The notes under the pieces are model-generated. The model made no database searches. It was not told the DNA's origin and was given only the letters and a program-made list of their open reading frames with translations. Positions 27,018 through 36,213 of a stretch of DNA of 64,000 nt are shown piece after piece. The position numbers and the translations under genes were made by a program. The stretch lies in the NCBI GenBank assembly GCA_019634735.1, contig JAHCAT010000011.1:62001-126000 (forward strand), given 5' to 3'. Source of the DNA: Lysobacterales bacterium (GTDB lineage Bacteria; Pseudomonadota; Gammaproteobacteria; Xanthomonadales; UBA2363). Each line of letters starts with the position of its first letter. Position 1 is the stretch's first letter.

Positions 27018-28910
27018 ATGAACATGCGCACTTCCCTGAGCACCGCCATCGCCCTGGCGCTGGCCGGCGCTGCCACCGGCGCCGCGGCCCTGGACTTCAC
27101 CAGCGGCGAATGGTCCGGCTCGCTGGACACCACGGTCAGTTACGGCGTCTCGGTTCGCGCCGAGAACCCCAACGACAACACCGTCGGCAAGGCCAATCTC
27201 AACCCGCTGTTCCCGCTGCTCGGCCTCACCAATCCGCAGCAGCGCGCCGCGCCCGGCCGCTGGTCGGTGAACGGCGACGACGCCAACCTGAAGTGGGACA
27301 AGGGCGATGTCGTCTCCAACACCGCCAAGATCACCTCGGAATTCGCGCTCAACTGGCGCAACTTCGGCGCCTTCCTGCGCGGCACGGCGTTCTACGACTG
27401 GGAATACGAGGGCCGCAACGACATCTCCCGCTATGCGCGGGACAAGGTCGGCCGCGATGCCAAGATCCTCGACGCCTTCGTGTTCTGGAACTTCGGCGAG
27501 TCGGGCGGCCTGAACGGCTCGCTGCGCCTGGGCCAGCAGGTGGTGAGCTGGGGCGAGAACACCTTCATCCAGAACGGCATCAACGTCATCAATCCGGTCG
27601 ACGTCTCGCGCCTGCGCGTCGCCGGTGCCGAGCTGAAGGAAGCCTTCCTGCCGGTCAACATGGTGTTCGCCTCGGTCAACGTGACCCAGAACCTCGCGTT
27701 CGAGGGCATGTACCTGCTCGAGTTCGAGCAGACCGAGCCGGAGCCGGTCGGCACCTTCTTCTCGACCAACGACTTCGCCACCCTGGGCGGCACCTACGCG
27801 ATGCTGAACTTCGGCACGGTGCCGCAGCCGGTGCTCAACCCCGACCTGTTCTGGGACGTGTGCTACGGCAACCGGCCGAGCGACATCCCGGCGCTCAACC
27901 AGCCGGTGCCGGCCGGCCCTGGCGGCGCGCTGATTCCGCTGTACCGGGTGTCCTGCCAGGCCGCCCTGCCGCGTGGCCGCGACCGCTATCCGCGCGATCG
28001 CGGCGACTGGGGCCTGGCGATGCGCTACTTCGCCGAGAACCTCAACAGCACCGAGTTCGGCCTGTACTACATGAACTACGCCAGCCGCCTGCCGCTGATC
28101 TCGGGCAACGCGGTGACCAATTCCAACCCCAACAGCGGCCGGGTGTTCGTCGAGTATCCCGACGACATCAAGATGGTCGGCCTGAGCGCCAACACCCTGC
28201 TGCCCTGGGGCGTCGCCTTCCAGGGCGAGGTCAGCCACAAGACCAACGTGCCGCTGCAGATCGACGACGTCGAGGTGCTGTTCGCCGGCCTGTCGCCACT
28301 GAACGCGCTGATCCCGCAGCCGGGCCTGCGCTTCCGCAGCCAGCTCGGCGAGTTCGCGCCGGGCGCCGAGATCCAGGGTTGGGAGCGCCACAAGGTCTGG
28401 CAGGGCCAGTTCACCCTGACCAAGGTGTTCGGGCCGGGCAACTGGCTGGCCGCCGACCAGGTCTCCATCGTCATCGAGGTCGGCGGCACCAAGGTCCGCG
28501 ACCTGCCCGACCCCAGCGTGCTGCGCTACCAGGGCGACGGCACCGACACCGGCGGCGGCCCGGACGTGACCAGCGGCGCGCTGCGCAACCCGATCACCCA
28601 GGTCGGCGGCTTCCCCACCGAGTTCTCCTGGGGCTATCGCCTGGCCATGCGCGCCGACTACAGCAATGCCTTCGGCACGCCGTTCCTGGTCTCGCCGCGC
28701 CTTGCCTTCAACCACGACGTCAACGGCACCACCCCGGGCCCGGGCGGAAACTTCGTCGAGGACCGCAAGTCCTACACCCTGGGCGTCGAGGCGAACTACC
28801 TGCAGCGCTGGGCGGTCGACCTGAGCTACACGCGCTTCTTCGGTGCCGGCATGTTCAATACCCTCGCCGATCGCGATTTCTACTCGATCTCCGCACGCTA
28901 CTCGTTCTGA
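27018..28910 (+). CDS. DUF1302 family outer-membrane protein
   Basis: Protein of 630 residues with signal peptide 1-25 (ending TGAAA). The mature sequence has alternating beta-strand patterns, opens with LDFTSGEWSGSLDTTVSYGV, and ends DRDFYSISARYSF, with the terminal phenylalanine typical of outer-membrane barrels. The pattern matches DUF1302. Genes of this family are commonly paired with DUF1329, BNR/YCF48 and MMPL genes, as here. It starts 19 bases after the lipase-like gene. A transport role for hydrophobic compounds is proposed in the literature for such clusters but not proven here. Confidence 0.88.
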   Translation: MNMRTSLSTAIALALAGAATGAAALDFTSGEWSGSLDTTVSYGVSVRAENPNDNTVGKANLNPLFPLLGLTNPQQRAAPGRWSVNGDDANLKWDKGDVVSNTAKITSEFALNWRNFGAFLRGTAFYDWEYEGRNDISRYARDKVGRDAKILDAFVFWNFGESGGLNGSLRLGQQVVSWGENTFIQNGINVINPVDVSRLRVAGAELKEAFLPVNMVFASVNVTQNLAFEGMYLLEFEQTEPEPVGTFFSTNDFATLGGTYAMLNFGTVPQPVLNPDLFWDVCYGNRPSDIPALNQPVPAGPGGALIPLYRVSCQAALPRGRDRYPRDRGDWGLAMRYFAENLNSTEFGLYYMNYASRLPLISGNAVTNSNPNSGRVFVEYPDDIKMVGLSANTLLPWGVAFQGEVSHKTNVPLQIDDVEVLFAGLSPLNALIPQPGLRFRSQLGEFAPGAEIQGWERHKVWQGQFTLTKVFGPGNWLAADQVSIVIEVGGTKVRDLPDPSVLRYQGDGTDTGGGPDVTSGALRNPITQVGGFPTEFSWGYRLAMRADYSNAFGTPFLVSPRLAFNHDVNGTTPGPGGNFVEDRKSYTLGVEANYLQRWAVDLSYTRFFGAGMFNTLADRDFYSISARYSF

Positions 28911-28920
28911 GGACCAGACC

Positions 28921-30273
28921 ATGGCAATCCGACACACCCTTCTGACGAGCGCGCTGGCGGCGGCCCTGGTGGCCCTGCCCGGCATCGCCGCGGTGCCGCA
29001 GTCCGAGGCCGACCGCCTGGGCCGCGACCTGACCCCGATGGGCGGCGAGATGGCCGGCAACGGCGGCGCCATCCCGGCCTGGGAGGGCGGCGTGCGCAGC
29101 GCGCCGTCCGGCTACAGCTTCGGCGAGTTCCATCCGGACCCGTTCGCCAGCGACCAGATCCAGTTCACCATCACCCGCGCCAACCTGGCCGACCATGCCG
29201 AGCAGCTCAGCGTCGGCCAGCGCGCCATGTTCGAGCGCTACGAGACGTTCCGGATGAACGTCTACCCGACCCGGCGCAGCGCGGCCTTCCCCGAGCGCAT
29301 CTACGAGATGACCCGGCGCAACGCCACCACCGCCCGCCTGGTCAGCAACGGCGACGGCGTCGCCGACGCCGCCGAGGGCGTGCCGTTCCCGATCCCGGCG
29401 AACGGCAACGAGGTGATCTGGAACCACAAGCTGAAGTTCAAGGGCGTGTCGTCGATGCGCTACAACAACCAGGCGCCGGTCACCTCCGGCGGCAGCTACA
29501 ACCTGGTGCGCCTGCGCGAGGATTTCTATGCGCCCTACTTCATCGAGGGCCGCACGATCGCCGACATCAACAACATCCTGCTGTACTTCTACCAGTCGGT
29601 GGAATCGCCGCCGCGACTGGCCGGCCAGCTGCTGCTGGTGCACGAGACGCTGAACCAGGCCGAGTCGCCGCGCCGCGCGTGGGTGTACAACCCGGGCCAG
29701 CGCCGCGTCCGCCTGGCGCCCAACGTCGCCTACGACAACCCCGGCACCGCCTCCGACAACCTGCGCACCAACGACATGACCGACATGTTCAACGGTGCCC
29801 TGGACCGCTTCGACTGGGAGCTGGTCGGCAAGCGCGAGATGTACGTGCCCTACAACAGCTACAAGGCGCATTCCGCGCCGATCGGCGACCTGATCCGCCC
29901 CGGCCACATCAACCCGGACATGCTGCGCTACGAGCTGCACCGGGTGTGGGTGGTGGAGGCGCGCCTGAAGGCCGGTTCCCGCCACATCAACAGCCGGCGC
30001 ACCTTCTATGTCGATGAGGACAGCTGGCAGATCCTGGTCATCGACCACTACGACGGCGAGGGCAACATCTGGCGCTACTCCGAGGCGCCCTCGATCAGCT
30101 ACTACGAGATGCCGCTGTTCTGGTCGACCCTGGAGAACCACCACGACCTGAAGAACGGCCGCTACCTGGCCTCGGGCCTGGACAACACCGAGGGTCGCAC
30201 CATCGACTACCGGATCCAGTTCTCCGCCGACCAGTTCTCGCCGCAGAACCTGCGCCAGCGCGGCGTGCGCTGA
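28921..30273 (+). CDS. DUF1329 family periplasmic/outer-membrane protein
   Basis: Protein of 450 residues with signal peptide 1-22 (ALVALPGIAA). The mature part has the family features PQSEADRLGRDLTPMGGE, GNGGAIPAWEGG near 45, and repeated beta-strands such as RAWVYNPGQRRVRLAP and FYVDEDSWQILVIDHYD. DUF1329 proteins are thought to have a LolA/LolB-like fold that can bind lipid. ATG 28921 is 10 bases after the DUF1302 stop, so the two are co-translated. Together they would link a periplasmic lipid carrier to an outer-membrane barrel. Confidence 0.88.
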   Translation: MAIRHTLLTSALAAALVALPGIAAVPQSEADRLGRDLTPMGGEMAGNGGAIPAWEGGVRSAPSGYSFGEFHPDPFASDQIQFTITRANLADHAEQLSVGQRAMFERYETFRMNVYPTRRSAAFPERIYEMTRRNATTARLVSNGDGVADAAEGVPFPIPANGNEVIWNHKLKFKGVSSMRYNNQAPVTSGGSYNLVRLREDFYAPYFIEGRTIADINNILLYFYQSVESPPRLAGQLLLVHETLNQAESPRRAWVYNPGQRRVRLAPNVAYDNPGTASDNLRTNDMTDMFNGALDRFDWELVGKREMYVPYNSYKAHSAPIGDLIRPGHINPDMLRYELHRVWVVEARLKAGSRHINSRRTFYVDEDSWQILVIDHYDGEGNIWRYSEAPSISYYEMPLFWSTLENHHDLKNGRYLASGLDNTEGRTIDYRIQFSADQFSPQNLRQRGVR

Positions 30274-30298
30274 CCGCCGCGACGCAGCAGGGCAACAC

Positions 30299-30326
30299 CG
30301 ACCGGCCGCCCCAGAGCGGCCGGTCG
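30299..30326. terminator. 11-bp stem-loop between DUF1329 and YCF48-like genes
   Basis: CGACCGGCCGC / GCGGCCGGTCG with a 6-base loop, 25 bases after the DUF1329 stop. No T-run; it may attenuate rather than end transcription, given that the next genes continue the same cluster. Confidence 0.5.
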
Positions 30327-30451
30327 CGCATCGGGAGCCTGGAAGACGCCCGGCCGCGACATGGCCGGCCTTGCGGGAATCTGGTCAAATCCGGGCAAGG
30401 CCGTTCCGCCGGTCCGCCCAGACGCGTCAGCCAAGGAGGCAAGGCCAAGCC

Positions 30452-31546
30452 ATGACCGCAACCCTATCCGCCAGGTCCGCCCTGCTGGCGCTGCTGCTGG
30501 CAGCGCCAGCCACGTGGGCCGCCTGGCCCGACACCGCCACCTCGACCTCCGAGATCCTGCCGCGCGCGGCCAACGCGCTGCTGCTGGACGGCCTGCGCAT
30601 GGACGACGGCCGCCTGCTGGTGGTCGGCGAACGCGGCCACGTGCTGCTCTCCGACGACCTCGGCGCCACCTGGAGTCAGGCGGCCACGCCGACCCGCGCC
30701 ACCCTCACCGCGGTCGCCGGCCACGGCACGCGGCTGGTCGCCGGCGGCCATGACGGCGTGCTGCTGCACTCCGCGGACGGCGGCGCCACCTGGGCGCGGG
30801 TCCGGGAAATGCCCTGGGATCCGGCCAGCGACGATCCCACCAGCGGCGCGCCGGTGCTGGACATCCTGTTCCTGGACGCCGACCGCGTGCTGGCGATCGG
30901 CGCCTACAGCCTGCTGCTGGAGAGCAACGACGGCGGCGCGACCTGGCAGCAGCACGAATTGCAGGCGCATGGACAGCCGGGCGCTGCCGACGAGCCCGCG
31001 GAAACCGCCGATGACGCCGACGGCATCGACGATGGCGGCGACCCGCTGCTGTTCGACGAATCGGAGCTGATGCTCGATGCCGAGGAGGACCCCCATCTCA
31101 ACGCCATTGCCCGCCTCGACTCCGGGCGCCTGTTCATCGTCGCCGAGCGCGGTGCCGGTTTCGTTTCGGACGACGACGGCGCGACCTGGCGACGCACCAG
31201 CCTGCCCTACGACGGCTCCATGTTCGGCCTGCTGCCGCTCGACCAGGCCCGGGTACTGGCCTTCGGCCTGCGCGGCAATGCCCTGATCAGCGAGGACGAG
31301 GGCGACACCTGGACGCCGGTGGAGACCGGCACCGACCTGAGCCTGTTCGGCGGCGCGCGCCGCGGCGGCGGTATCGTCCTGGTCGGCGCCAACGGCCTGC
31401 TGCTCGAGGGCGACGCCGGCGCCCGCGGCTTCCGCGCCACCACCCTGGCCGAGGCCGGCGTACTGGCCGCGGTCATCGACCTGGGCGCCGACGGCGTCCT
31501 GCTGCTGGGCGAATACGGGCAGGTCCGCCACGGAGGTCAGCCATGA
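30452..31546 (+). CDS. YCF48/BNR-repeat protein
   Basis: Exported protein of 364 residues. Signal peptide 1-24 (ending TWAAW). BNR-type repeats appear as (S/E)(D/N)DGGATW or DDLGATW at about 70, 110, 160, 235 and 270, with the propeller pattern of photosystem II assembly factor YCF48. An acidic insert (about 172-215) interrupts the propeller. AAGGAGG precedes the ATG, which fixes the start. The stop overlaps the MMPL start (ATGA). In this cluster type, the protein probably assists the RND transporter. Confidence 0.88.
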   Translation: MTATLSARSALLALLLAAPATWAAWPDTATSTSEILPRAANALLLDGLRMDDGRLLVVGERGHVLLSDDLGATWSQAATPTRATLTAVAGHGTRLVAGGHDGVLLHSADGGATWARVREMPWDPASDDPTSGAPVLDILFLDADRVLAIGAYSLLLESNDGGATWQQHELQAHGQPGAADEPAETADDADGIDDGGDPLLFDESELMLDAEEDPHLNAIARLDSGRLFIVAERGAGFVSDDDGATWRRTSLPYDGSMFGLLPLDQARVLAFGLRGNALISEDEGDTWTPVETGTDLSLFGGARRGGGIVLVGANGLLLEGDAGARGFRATTLAEAGVLAAVIDLGADGVLLLGEYGQVRHGGQP

Positions 31547-33915
31547 AGCGCGCATTGGAAAACCTGGTGTTCGGCGCCAGGCCGGTGATCCTGGTGCTGT
31601 TCGCCCTGGTCACGGTGGTGATGCTCTGGGCGGCCAGCCAGCTGCGCGTCGACGCCGGGTTCAAGAAGCAGATCCCGCTCGAACACGAGTACATGCAGAC
31701 CTTCCTGGACTACGAGCGCGAGTTCGGCGGCGCAAACCGCGTCCTGGTCGCGCTGATGGCCCGGGACGGCGACATCTTCAATCAGGAGTACATGGCGGCC
31801 CTGGAGCGGCTCACCTCCGACGTGATGGCGCTCGACGAGTCCGACGACGCCCGCGTGCGCTCGCTGTTCACGCCCAACGTGCGCTTCGTCGAGGTGGTCG
31901 AGGACGGCTTCGCCGGCGGCAATGTCATCCCGCAGTCGTTCACGCCCAACCTGGAGGGTTACGTCGCCGACCATGGCGAGTTCGAGACCATCCGCGGCAA
32001 CATCGTCAAGGCCGGCATCGTCGGCCGCCTGGTGGCGCGCGACTTCGGCGGCACCATGGTCTGGGCCGACCTGATCCCCGAAGACGCCGGCACCGGCCTG
32101 GACTACCAGGCGCTGGCCTCGCGCCTGGAGGACCTGCGCGGCGTCTACGAGGACGACCGCCATACCCTGCACATCATCGGCTTCGCCAAGATCGTCGGCG
32201 ACGTCAGCGACGGCGCCAAGTCGGTGGTCGCCTTCTTCGGCATCGCGATCCTGATCACCCTGCTCTTGCTTTACGTCTATTGCCGTTCGCTGACCCTGTC
32301 GGCGCTGGTCATCACCTGCGGCCTGGTCGCGGTCGTCTGGCAGCTCGGCGCCCTGCGCCTGCTCGGCTTCGGCATCGACCCGATGAACATCCTGACGCCG
32401 TTCCTGGTGTTCGCGATCGCGGTCAGCCATGGCGTGCAGATGATCAGCCGCTGGCTCAACCAGCGCCTGGACGGCGAGGATCCGGAGACCGCCGCGCGCG
32501 GCACCTTCCAACGCCTGCTGGTGCCGGGGATCATCGCCCTGGCTTCGGACTGCATCGGCTTCGTCACCATCTTGTTCATCAACATCCGGATCATCCAGGA
32601 GCTGGCGATCACCGCCAGCCTGGGCGTCGCCCTGATCATCCTGACCAACCTGGTGCTGCTGCCGGTGCTGCTGTCCTACGTGCGCCGCGCCAGCCGCGCG
32701 CTGGCCGGCCGTCGCGAGGGCATGGACGGCGTCTGGCGCGGCCTGTCGCGCAGCACCGGCCGCGGTCCGGCGCTGGCGGTGATCGTCGTCGCCCTGGCGC
32801 TCGGTGCCGGCGGCTGGTGGATCGGCCAGGGCATGCAGATCGGGGATTCCGAGGCTGGCGTGCCCGAGCTGCGCCCGGAGTCCCGCTACAACCAGGACGC
32901 CGCGCTGATCGCCGAGCGCTTCGCCCTGGGCATCGACTCGATCTACGTGATCGCCGAGGCCGCGCCGGACTCCTGCACGGCCAGCTACCCGGTGATGGAG
33001 ACCATCGACCGCTTCGCCTGGCACATGGCCAACGTCGAAGGCGTGCAGCAAGTGATGTCGTTGCCGCAGGCGGCGACCATGGTCAATGCCGGCTGGAACG
33101 AGGGCAACATCCGCTGGCGCGCGCTGCCGCGCGGCAGCGACCAGCTGCGCGTCGCCACCCAGGGCTTCGAGACCGACTCCGGTCTGCTCAACAGCGACTG
33201 CAGCGCGATCCCGGTGATGCTGTTCCTCACCGACCACAAGGCGACCACCATCAACCGCGTGGTCGAGGCAGTGAAGCAGTTCCGCGCCGACAACGACGCC
33301 TACCGCGAGGGCTTCCGCGAGGCCCAGGCGCAGGCCCTGGCCGACGGCGAAGCGGGCGTGGGCGACCGCATCAACCTGCGCCTGGCGACCGGCAACGCCG
33401 GCGTCATGGCGGCCACCAACGAGACCGTGCAGGCGGCGCAATGGCCGATGTTGATGTGGGTCTACGCGGCGGTGATCCTGCTGTGCCTGCTCACCTATCG
33501 CTCGCTGTCGGCGACCATCGCCATCGTCGTGCCGCTGGCCGTGGTGTCGATGCTGTCGAACGCGGTGATGGCCAAGCTCGGCATCGGCCTGAAGGTCAAC
33601 ACCCTGCCGGTGGCGGCGCTGGGCGTCGGTATCGGCGTCGACTACGCGATCTACCTGTACTCGCGCATGCAGGAGGACCTGCGTGCCGGTGTCGGCATGA
33701 CCGAGGCCTACTTCCGCGCCCTGCGCACCACCGGCGCTGCCGTGCTGTTCACCGCGGTGACCCTGTCGGTGGGCGTCGGCACCTGGATCTTCTCGGCGCT
33801 CAAGTTCCAGGCCGACATGGGCATCCTGCTCAGCTTCATGTTCCTGGCCAACATGCTGGGCGCGATCCTGGTGATGCCGGCCCTGCTGCGCTGGCTGCGG
33901 CCGCGCGCGCTCTGA
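31543..33915 (+). CDS. MMPL/RND-family transporter
   Basis: Inner-membrane exporter of 790 residues. It has a single N-terminal membrane helix, a periplasmic loop to about residue 225, a block of five helices (about 228-400), a second loop, and a terminal block of five to six helices (about 640-785), as in MMPL and hopanoid exporter HpnN. GVGIGVDYAIYLYSRM near 690 is the characteristic proton-relay helix. Proteins of this group move lipids to the outer envelope. It is coupled to the YCF48-like gene and ends the cluster. A cognate substrate is unknown. Confidence 0.93.
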   Translation: MKRALENLVFGARPVILVLFALVTVVMLWAASQLRVDAGFKKQIPLEHEYMQTFLDYEREFGGANRVLVALMARDGDIFNQEYMAALERLTSDVMALDESDDARVRSLFTPNVRFVEVVEDGFAGGNVIPQSFTPNLEGYVADHGEFETIRGNIVKAGIVGRLVARDFGGTMVWADLIPEDAGTGLDYQALASRLEDLRGVYEDDRHTLHIIGFAKIVGDVSDGAKSVVAFFGIAILITLLLLYVYCRSLTLSALVITCGLVAVVWQLGALRLLGFGIDPMNILTPFLVFAIAVSHGVQMISRWLNQRLDGEDPETAARGTFQRLLVPGIIALASDCIGFVTILFINIRIIQELAITASLGVALIILTNLVLLPVLLSYVRRASRALAGRREGMDGVWRGLSRSTGRGPALAVIVVALALGAGGWWIGQGMQIGDSEAGVPELRPESRYNQDAALIAERFALGIDSIYVIAEAAPDSCTASYPVMETIDRFAWHMANVEGVQQVMSLPQAATMVNAGWNEGNIRWRALPRGSDQLRVATQGFETDSGLLNSDCSAIPVMLFLTDHKATTINRVVEAVKQFRADNDAYREGFREAQAQALADGEAGVGDRINLRLATGNAGVMAATNETVQAAQWPMLMWVYAAVILLCLLTYRSLSATIAIVVPLAVVSMLSNAVMAKLGIGLKVNTLPVAALGVGIGVDYAIYLYSRMQEDLRAGVGMTEAYFRALRTTGAAVLFTAVTLSVGVGTWIFSALKFQADMGILLSFMFLANMLGAILVMPALLRWLRPRAL

Positions 33916-33924
33916 GCGTCGTGC

Positions 33925-33951
33925 GCCCCGACCGGCGACCCCGGTCGGGGC
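33925..33951. terminator. 11-bp stem-loop after the MMPL gene
   Basis: GCCCCGACCGG / CCGGTCGGGGC with a 5-base loop, 9 bases past the MMPL stop. Perfect stem and position at the end of the operon make it a good terminator candidate, though without a T-run. Confidence 0.65.
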
Positions 33952-34018
33952 GGCCCCGGCAATCCCTGCCGGTCGCCCTCCATCAAGCGTCCATGGTCCG
34001 GCCCGATACTGTGCCGGC

Positions 34019-35491
34019 ATGAGCATGTACGCCAAACTGGCCCTGTCGATGGTGGCCGCCGGCACCCTCGCCCTGCTGGCGCTCGCACTGGCGTTGGACT
34101 GGCGCCTGGGCCGCGGCTTCATCGCCTACATCAACGACGCCGATGCCGAGCGCCTGGTGCCGCTGGCCGCCGCCGCCGCCGAGGTGCATCGCCGCGACGG
34201 CGGCTGGGCGGGCTTGCGTGCGCAGCCCGAGCGCGTCGCCTGGCGCGCCCTGCACGCGCGCGTCCGTGCACTCGAGGACGACTCCTCGACGCAGGCATTG
34301 CCAACGCCACCGGCCCATGCCGCACGGGCGCCCCGGCAGCGGCCGCCTGCGCCACGTCACGGTCGGGAGCCACCGCCACCCTGGACGCCGTTCTGGGCGC
34401 GGGTCGCGATCCACGACAGCGAGGGCCAGCCGGTGCTGGGTCGCCACGCGCTCGCCGCCACCCATCGCCGCCTGCCGGTCGAGGTCGACGGCGTCCAGGT
34501 CGGCTGGGTCGGCCTGGTCGAACTGCGTCATGCCAGCGGCCGCCTGGGCCAGGCCTTCCTGGCCGACCAGCGTCGCGGCCTGGTGGTTGCCGCACTGGTG
34601 ATGCTGGTCGCGCTGGCGCTGGCGGCGATGGCCCTGGCGCGGGTCTGGACCGGGCCCGTGCGTCGCATCGGCAGCGTTGCCCGGCGTCTCGCCGATGGCG
34701 ATCTCGGGGCACGGGTCGGGCCGGCCGGCCGCGACGAGATCGGCGCCCTGGCGCGCGACGTCGACCAGCTCGGCCAGTCGCTGGCGGCGGCCGATGCGGC
34801 ACGCCGCCGCTGGATGGCCGATACCGCGCACGAACTGCGCACGCCGCTGGCGGTGCTCAAGGGCGAACTCGAGGCCCTGCTCGACGGCGTGCGGCCGCTT
34901 GACCGCGACGCGGTCGCCTCCCTGCACGCCGAGGCCACCCACCTGGGCGCCCTCATCAACGAGCTGCGCGAGCTGGCCCTGGCCGACCTCGGCGCGCTCG
35001 ACTACCGGATGGCCGACCTGGCCTTCGACGCGCTGGTGGACGAGTGCCTGTCGGCCAACGCCGGCCGACTGGCGCAGCACGGACTGACAGTGGGCTGGAC
35101 GCGCCCCGCGCGGCCCGTGCAGGTGCACGGCGATGCCCGACGCCTGCGGCAGCTGGTCGAGAACCTGCTGGAGAACAGCCTGCGCTACACCGATCGTGGC
35201 GGCCGCATCGCCGTGACCCTGACGGCAGGGCCGGACGGCCTGCACCTGGACTGGCAGGACAGCGCCCCGGGCGTGCCCCCTGCGATGCTCGGACAGCTGT
35301 TCGAGCCGTTCGTGCGCGGCGACCCGGCGCGCGCCCGCGACGAGGCCGGCGCCGGTCGCGGCTCCGGCCTGGGCCTGGCCATCGTGCGCCGCATCGTGCA
35401 GGCGCACGGCGGCACGATCGCCGCGTCGCCCTCGGCACTGGGCGGCCTGGCCCTGCGCATCGACCTGCCGATCACGGGAGAGGCGGCATGA
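34019..35491 (+). CDS. BaeS-like sensor histidine kinase
   Basis: Inner-membrane kinase of 490 residues. Membrane helix at 8-28, periplasmic domain about 30-180, second helix at about 185-210, HAMP about 212-262, HisKA with WMADTAHELRTPLAVLKGEL (His about 270) and a HATPase domain with NLLENSLRYTDRGG and GSGLGLAIVRRIV. The periplasmic domain has a Pro/His/Arg-rich linker (residues about 95-125) that is not typical of BaeS and could bind metal, although that is speculation. It is coupled by ATGA to the next gene and follows a strong hairpin. Confidence 0.93.
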   Translation: MSMYAKLALSMVAAGTLALLALALALDWRLGRGFIAYINDADAERLVPLAAAAAEVHRRDGGWAGLRAQPERVAWRALHARVRALEDDSSTQALPTPPAHAARAPRQRPPAPRHGREPPPPWTPFWARVAIHDSEGQPVLGRHALAATHRRLPVEVDGVQVGWVGLVELRHASGRLGQAFLADQRRGLVVAALVMLVALALAAMALARVWTGPVRRIGSVARRLADGDLGARVGPAGRDEIGALARDVDQLGQSLAAADAARRRWMADTAHELRTPLAVLKGELEALLDGVRPLDRDAVASLHAEATHLGALINELRELALADLGALDYRMADLAFDALVDECLSANAGRLAQHGLTVGWTRPARPVQVHGDARRLRQLVENLLENSLRYTDRGGRIAVTLTAGPDGLHLDWQDSAPGVPPAMLGQLFEPFVRGDPARARDEAGAGRGSGLGLAIVRRIVQAHGGTIAASPSALGGLALRIDLPITGEAA

Positions 35492-36192
35492 GCACGACGC
35501 AAGAGACCGCCACCATCCTGGTCGTCGAGGACGAACCCAAGCTCGCCCGCCTGCTGGCCGACTACCTGCGCGCCGCCGCCTTCGAGCCGGTCATCGTCGA
35601 GCGCGGCGACCAGGCGCTGGCCGCCGTCGCCGAACACCGGCCGGCCCTGATGCTGCTGGACCTCAACCTGCCCGGCATGGACGGCATCGAGGTCTGCCGC
35701 GCACTGCGCCGCCAGTCCGACCTGCCGGTGGTGATGGTCACGGCGCGGGTCGAGGAGATCGACCGCCTGCTGGGCCTGGAGCTGGGCGCCGACGATTACA
35801 TCTGCAAGCCGTTCAGCCCGCGCGAGGTGATCGCCCGCGTCAAGGCGGTGTTGCGTCGTCTCGACGCCCGCCGCGGCGGCCCGGGCCAGGAGGCGGTGGT
35901 CGAGATCGACGCCGAATCGCGCCGGGTGGTGGTCGGCGGTCGGCCGGTGACGCTGACCGCGGTCGAGTTCGGCCTGCTCAGTGCCCTGGCCGAACGGCCC
36001 GGCCGGGTGTTCAGCCGCGCCGAACTGCTCGACCGCATCTACGACGACTGGCGCGATGTCTCCGACCGCGCCGTCGACTCCCACGTCAAGAACCTGCGCC
36101 GCAAGCTCGACGACGCCCTGCCGGGCCGCACGCTGATCCACAGCGTCTACGGGGTCGGCTACCGCTACGAGCCGGAGCCGGCGGCCGGCTGA
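35488..36192 (+). CDS. OmpR/BaeR-like response regulator
   Basis: Response regulator of 234 residues. Receiver 8-122 with VVEDEPKLARLL and phospho-acceptor in LMLLDLNLPGMDG; winged-helix DNA-binding domain about 135-230 with LTAVEFGLLSALAERPGRVFSR and VDSHVKNLRRKL, ending GVGYRYEPEP. ATG 35488 overlaps the kinase stop. BaeR-type regulators control envelope-stress efflux genes; whether the nearby MMPL cluster is a target is not known. Confidence 0.94.
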   Translation: MSTTQETATILVVEDEPKLARLLADYLRAAAFEPVIVERGDQALAAVAEHRPALMLLDLNLPGMDGIEVCRALRRQSDLPVVMVTARVEEIDRLLGLELGADDYICKPFSPREVIARVKAVLRRLDARRGGPGQEAVVEIDAESRRVVVGGRPVTLTAVEFGLLSALAERPGRVFSRAELLDRIYDDWRDVSDRAVDSHVKNLRRKLDDALPGRTLIHSVYGVGYRYEPEPAAG

Positions 36193-36213
36193 ACCGCCGG
36201 CGCCGGCGCGCGA

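Noticed and set aside
31537..34122. 861-codon minus-strand frame opposite the MMPL gene
   Set aside because: Composed of His, Gln, Asp and Arg rich antisense sequence; the plus-strand MMPL protein has the full set of membrane helices.
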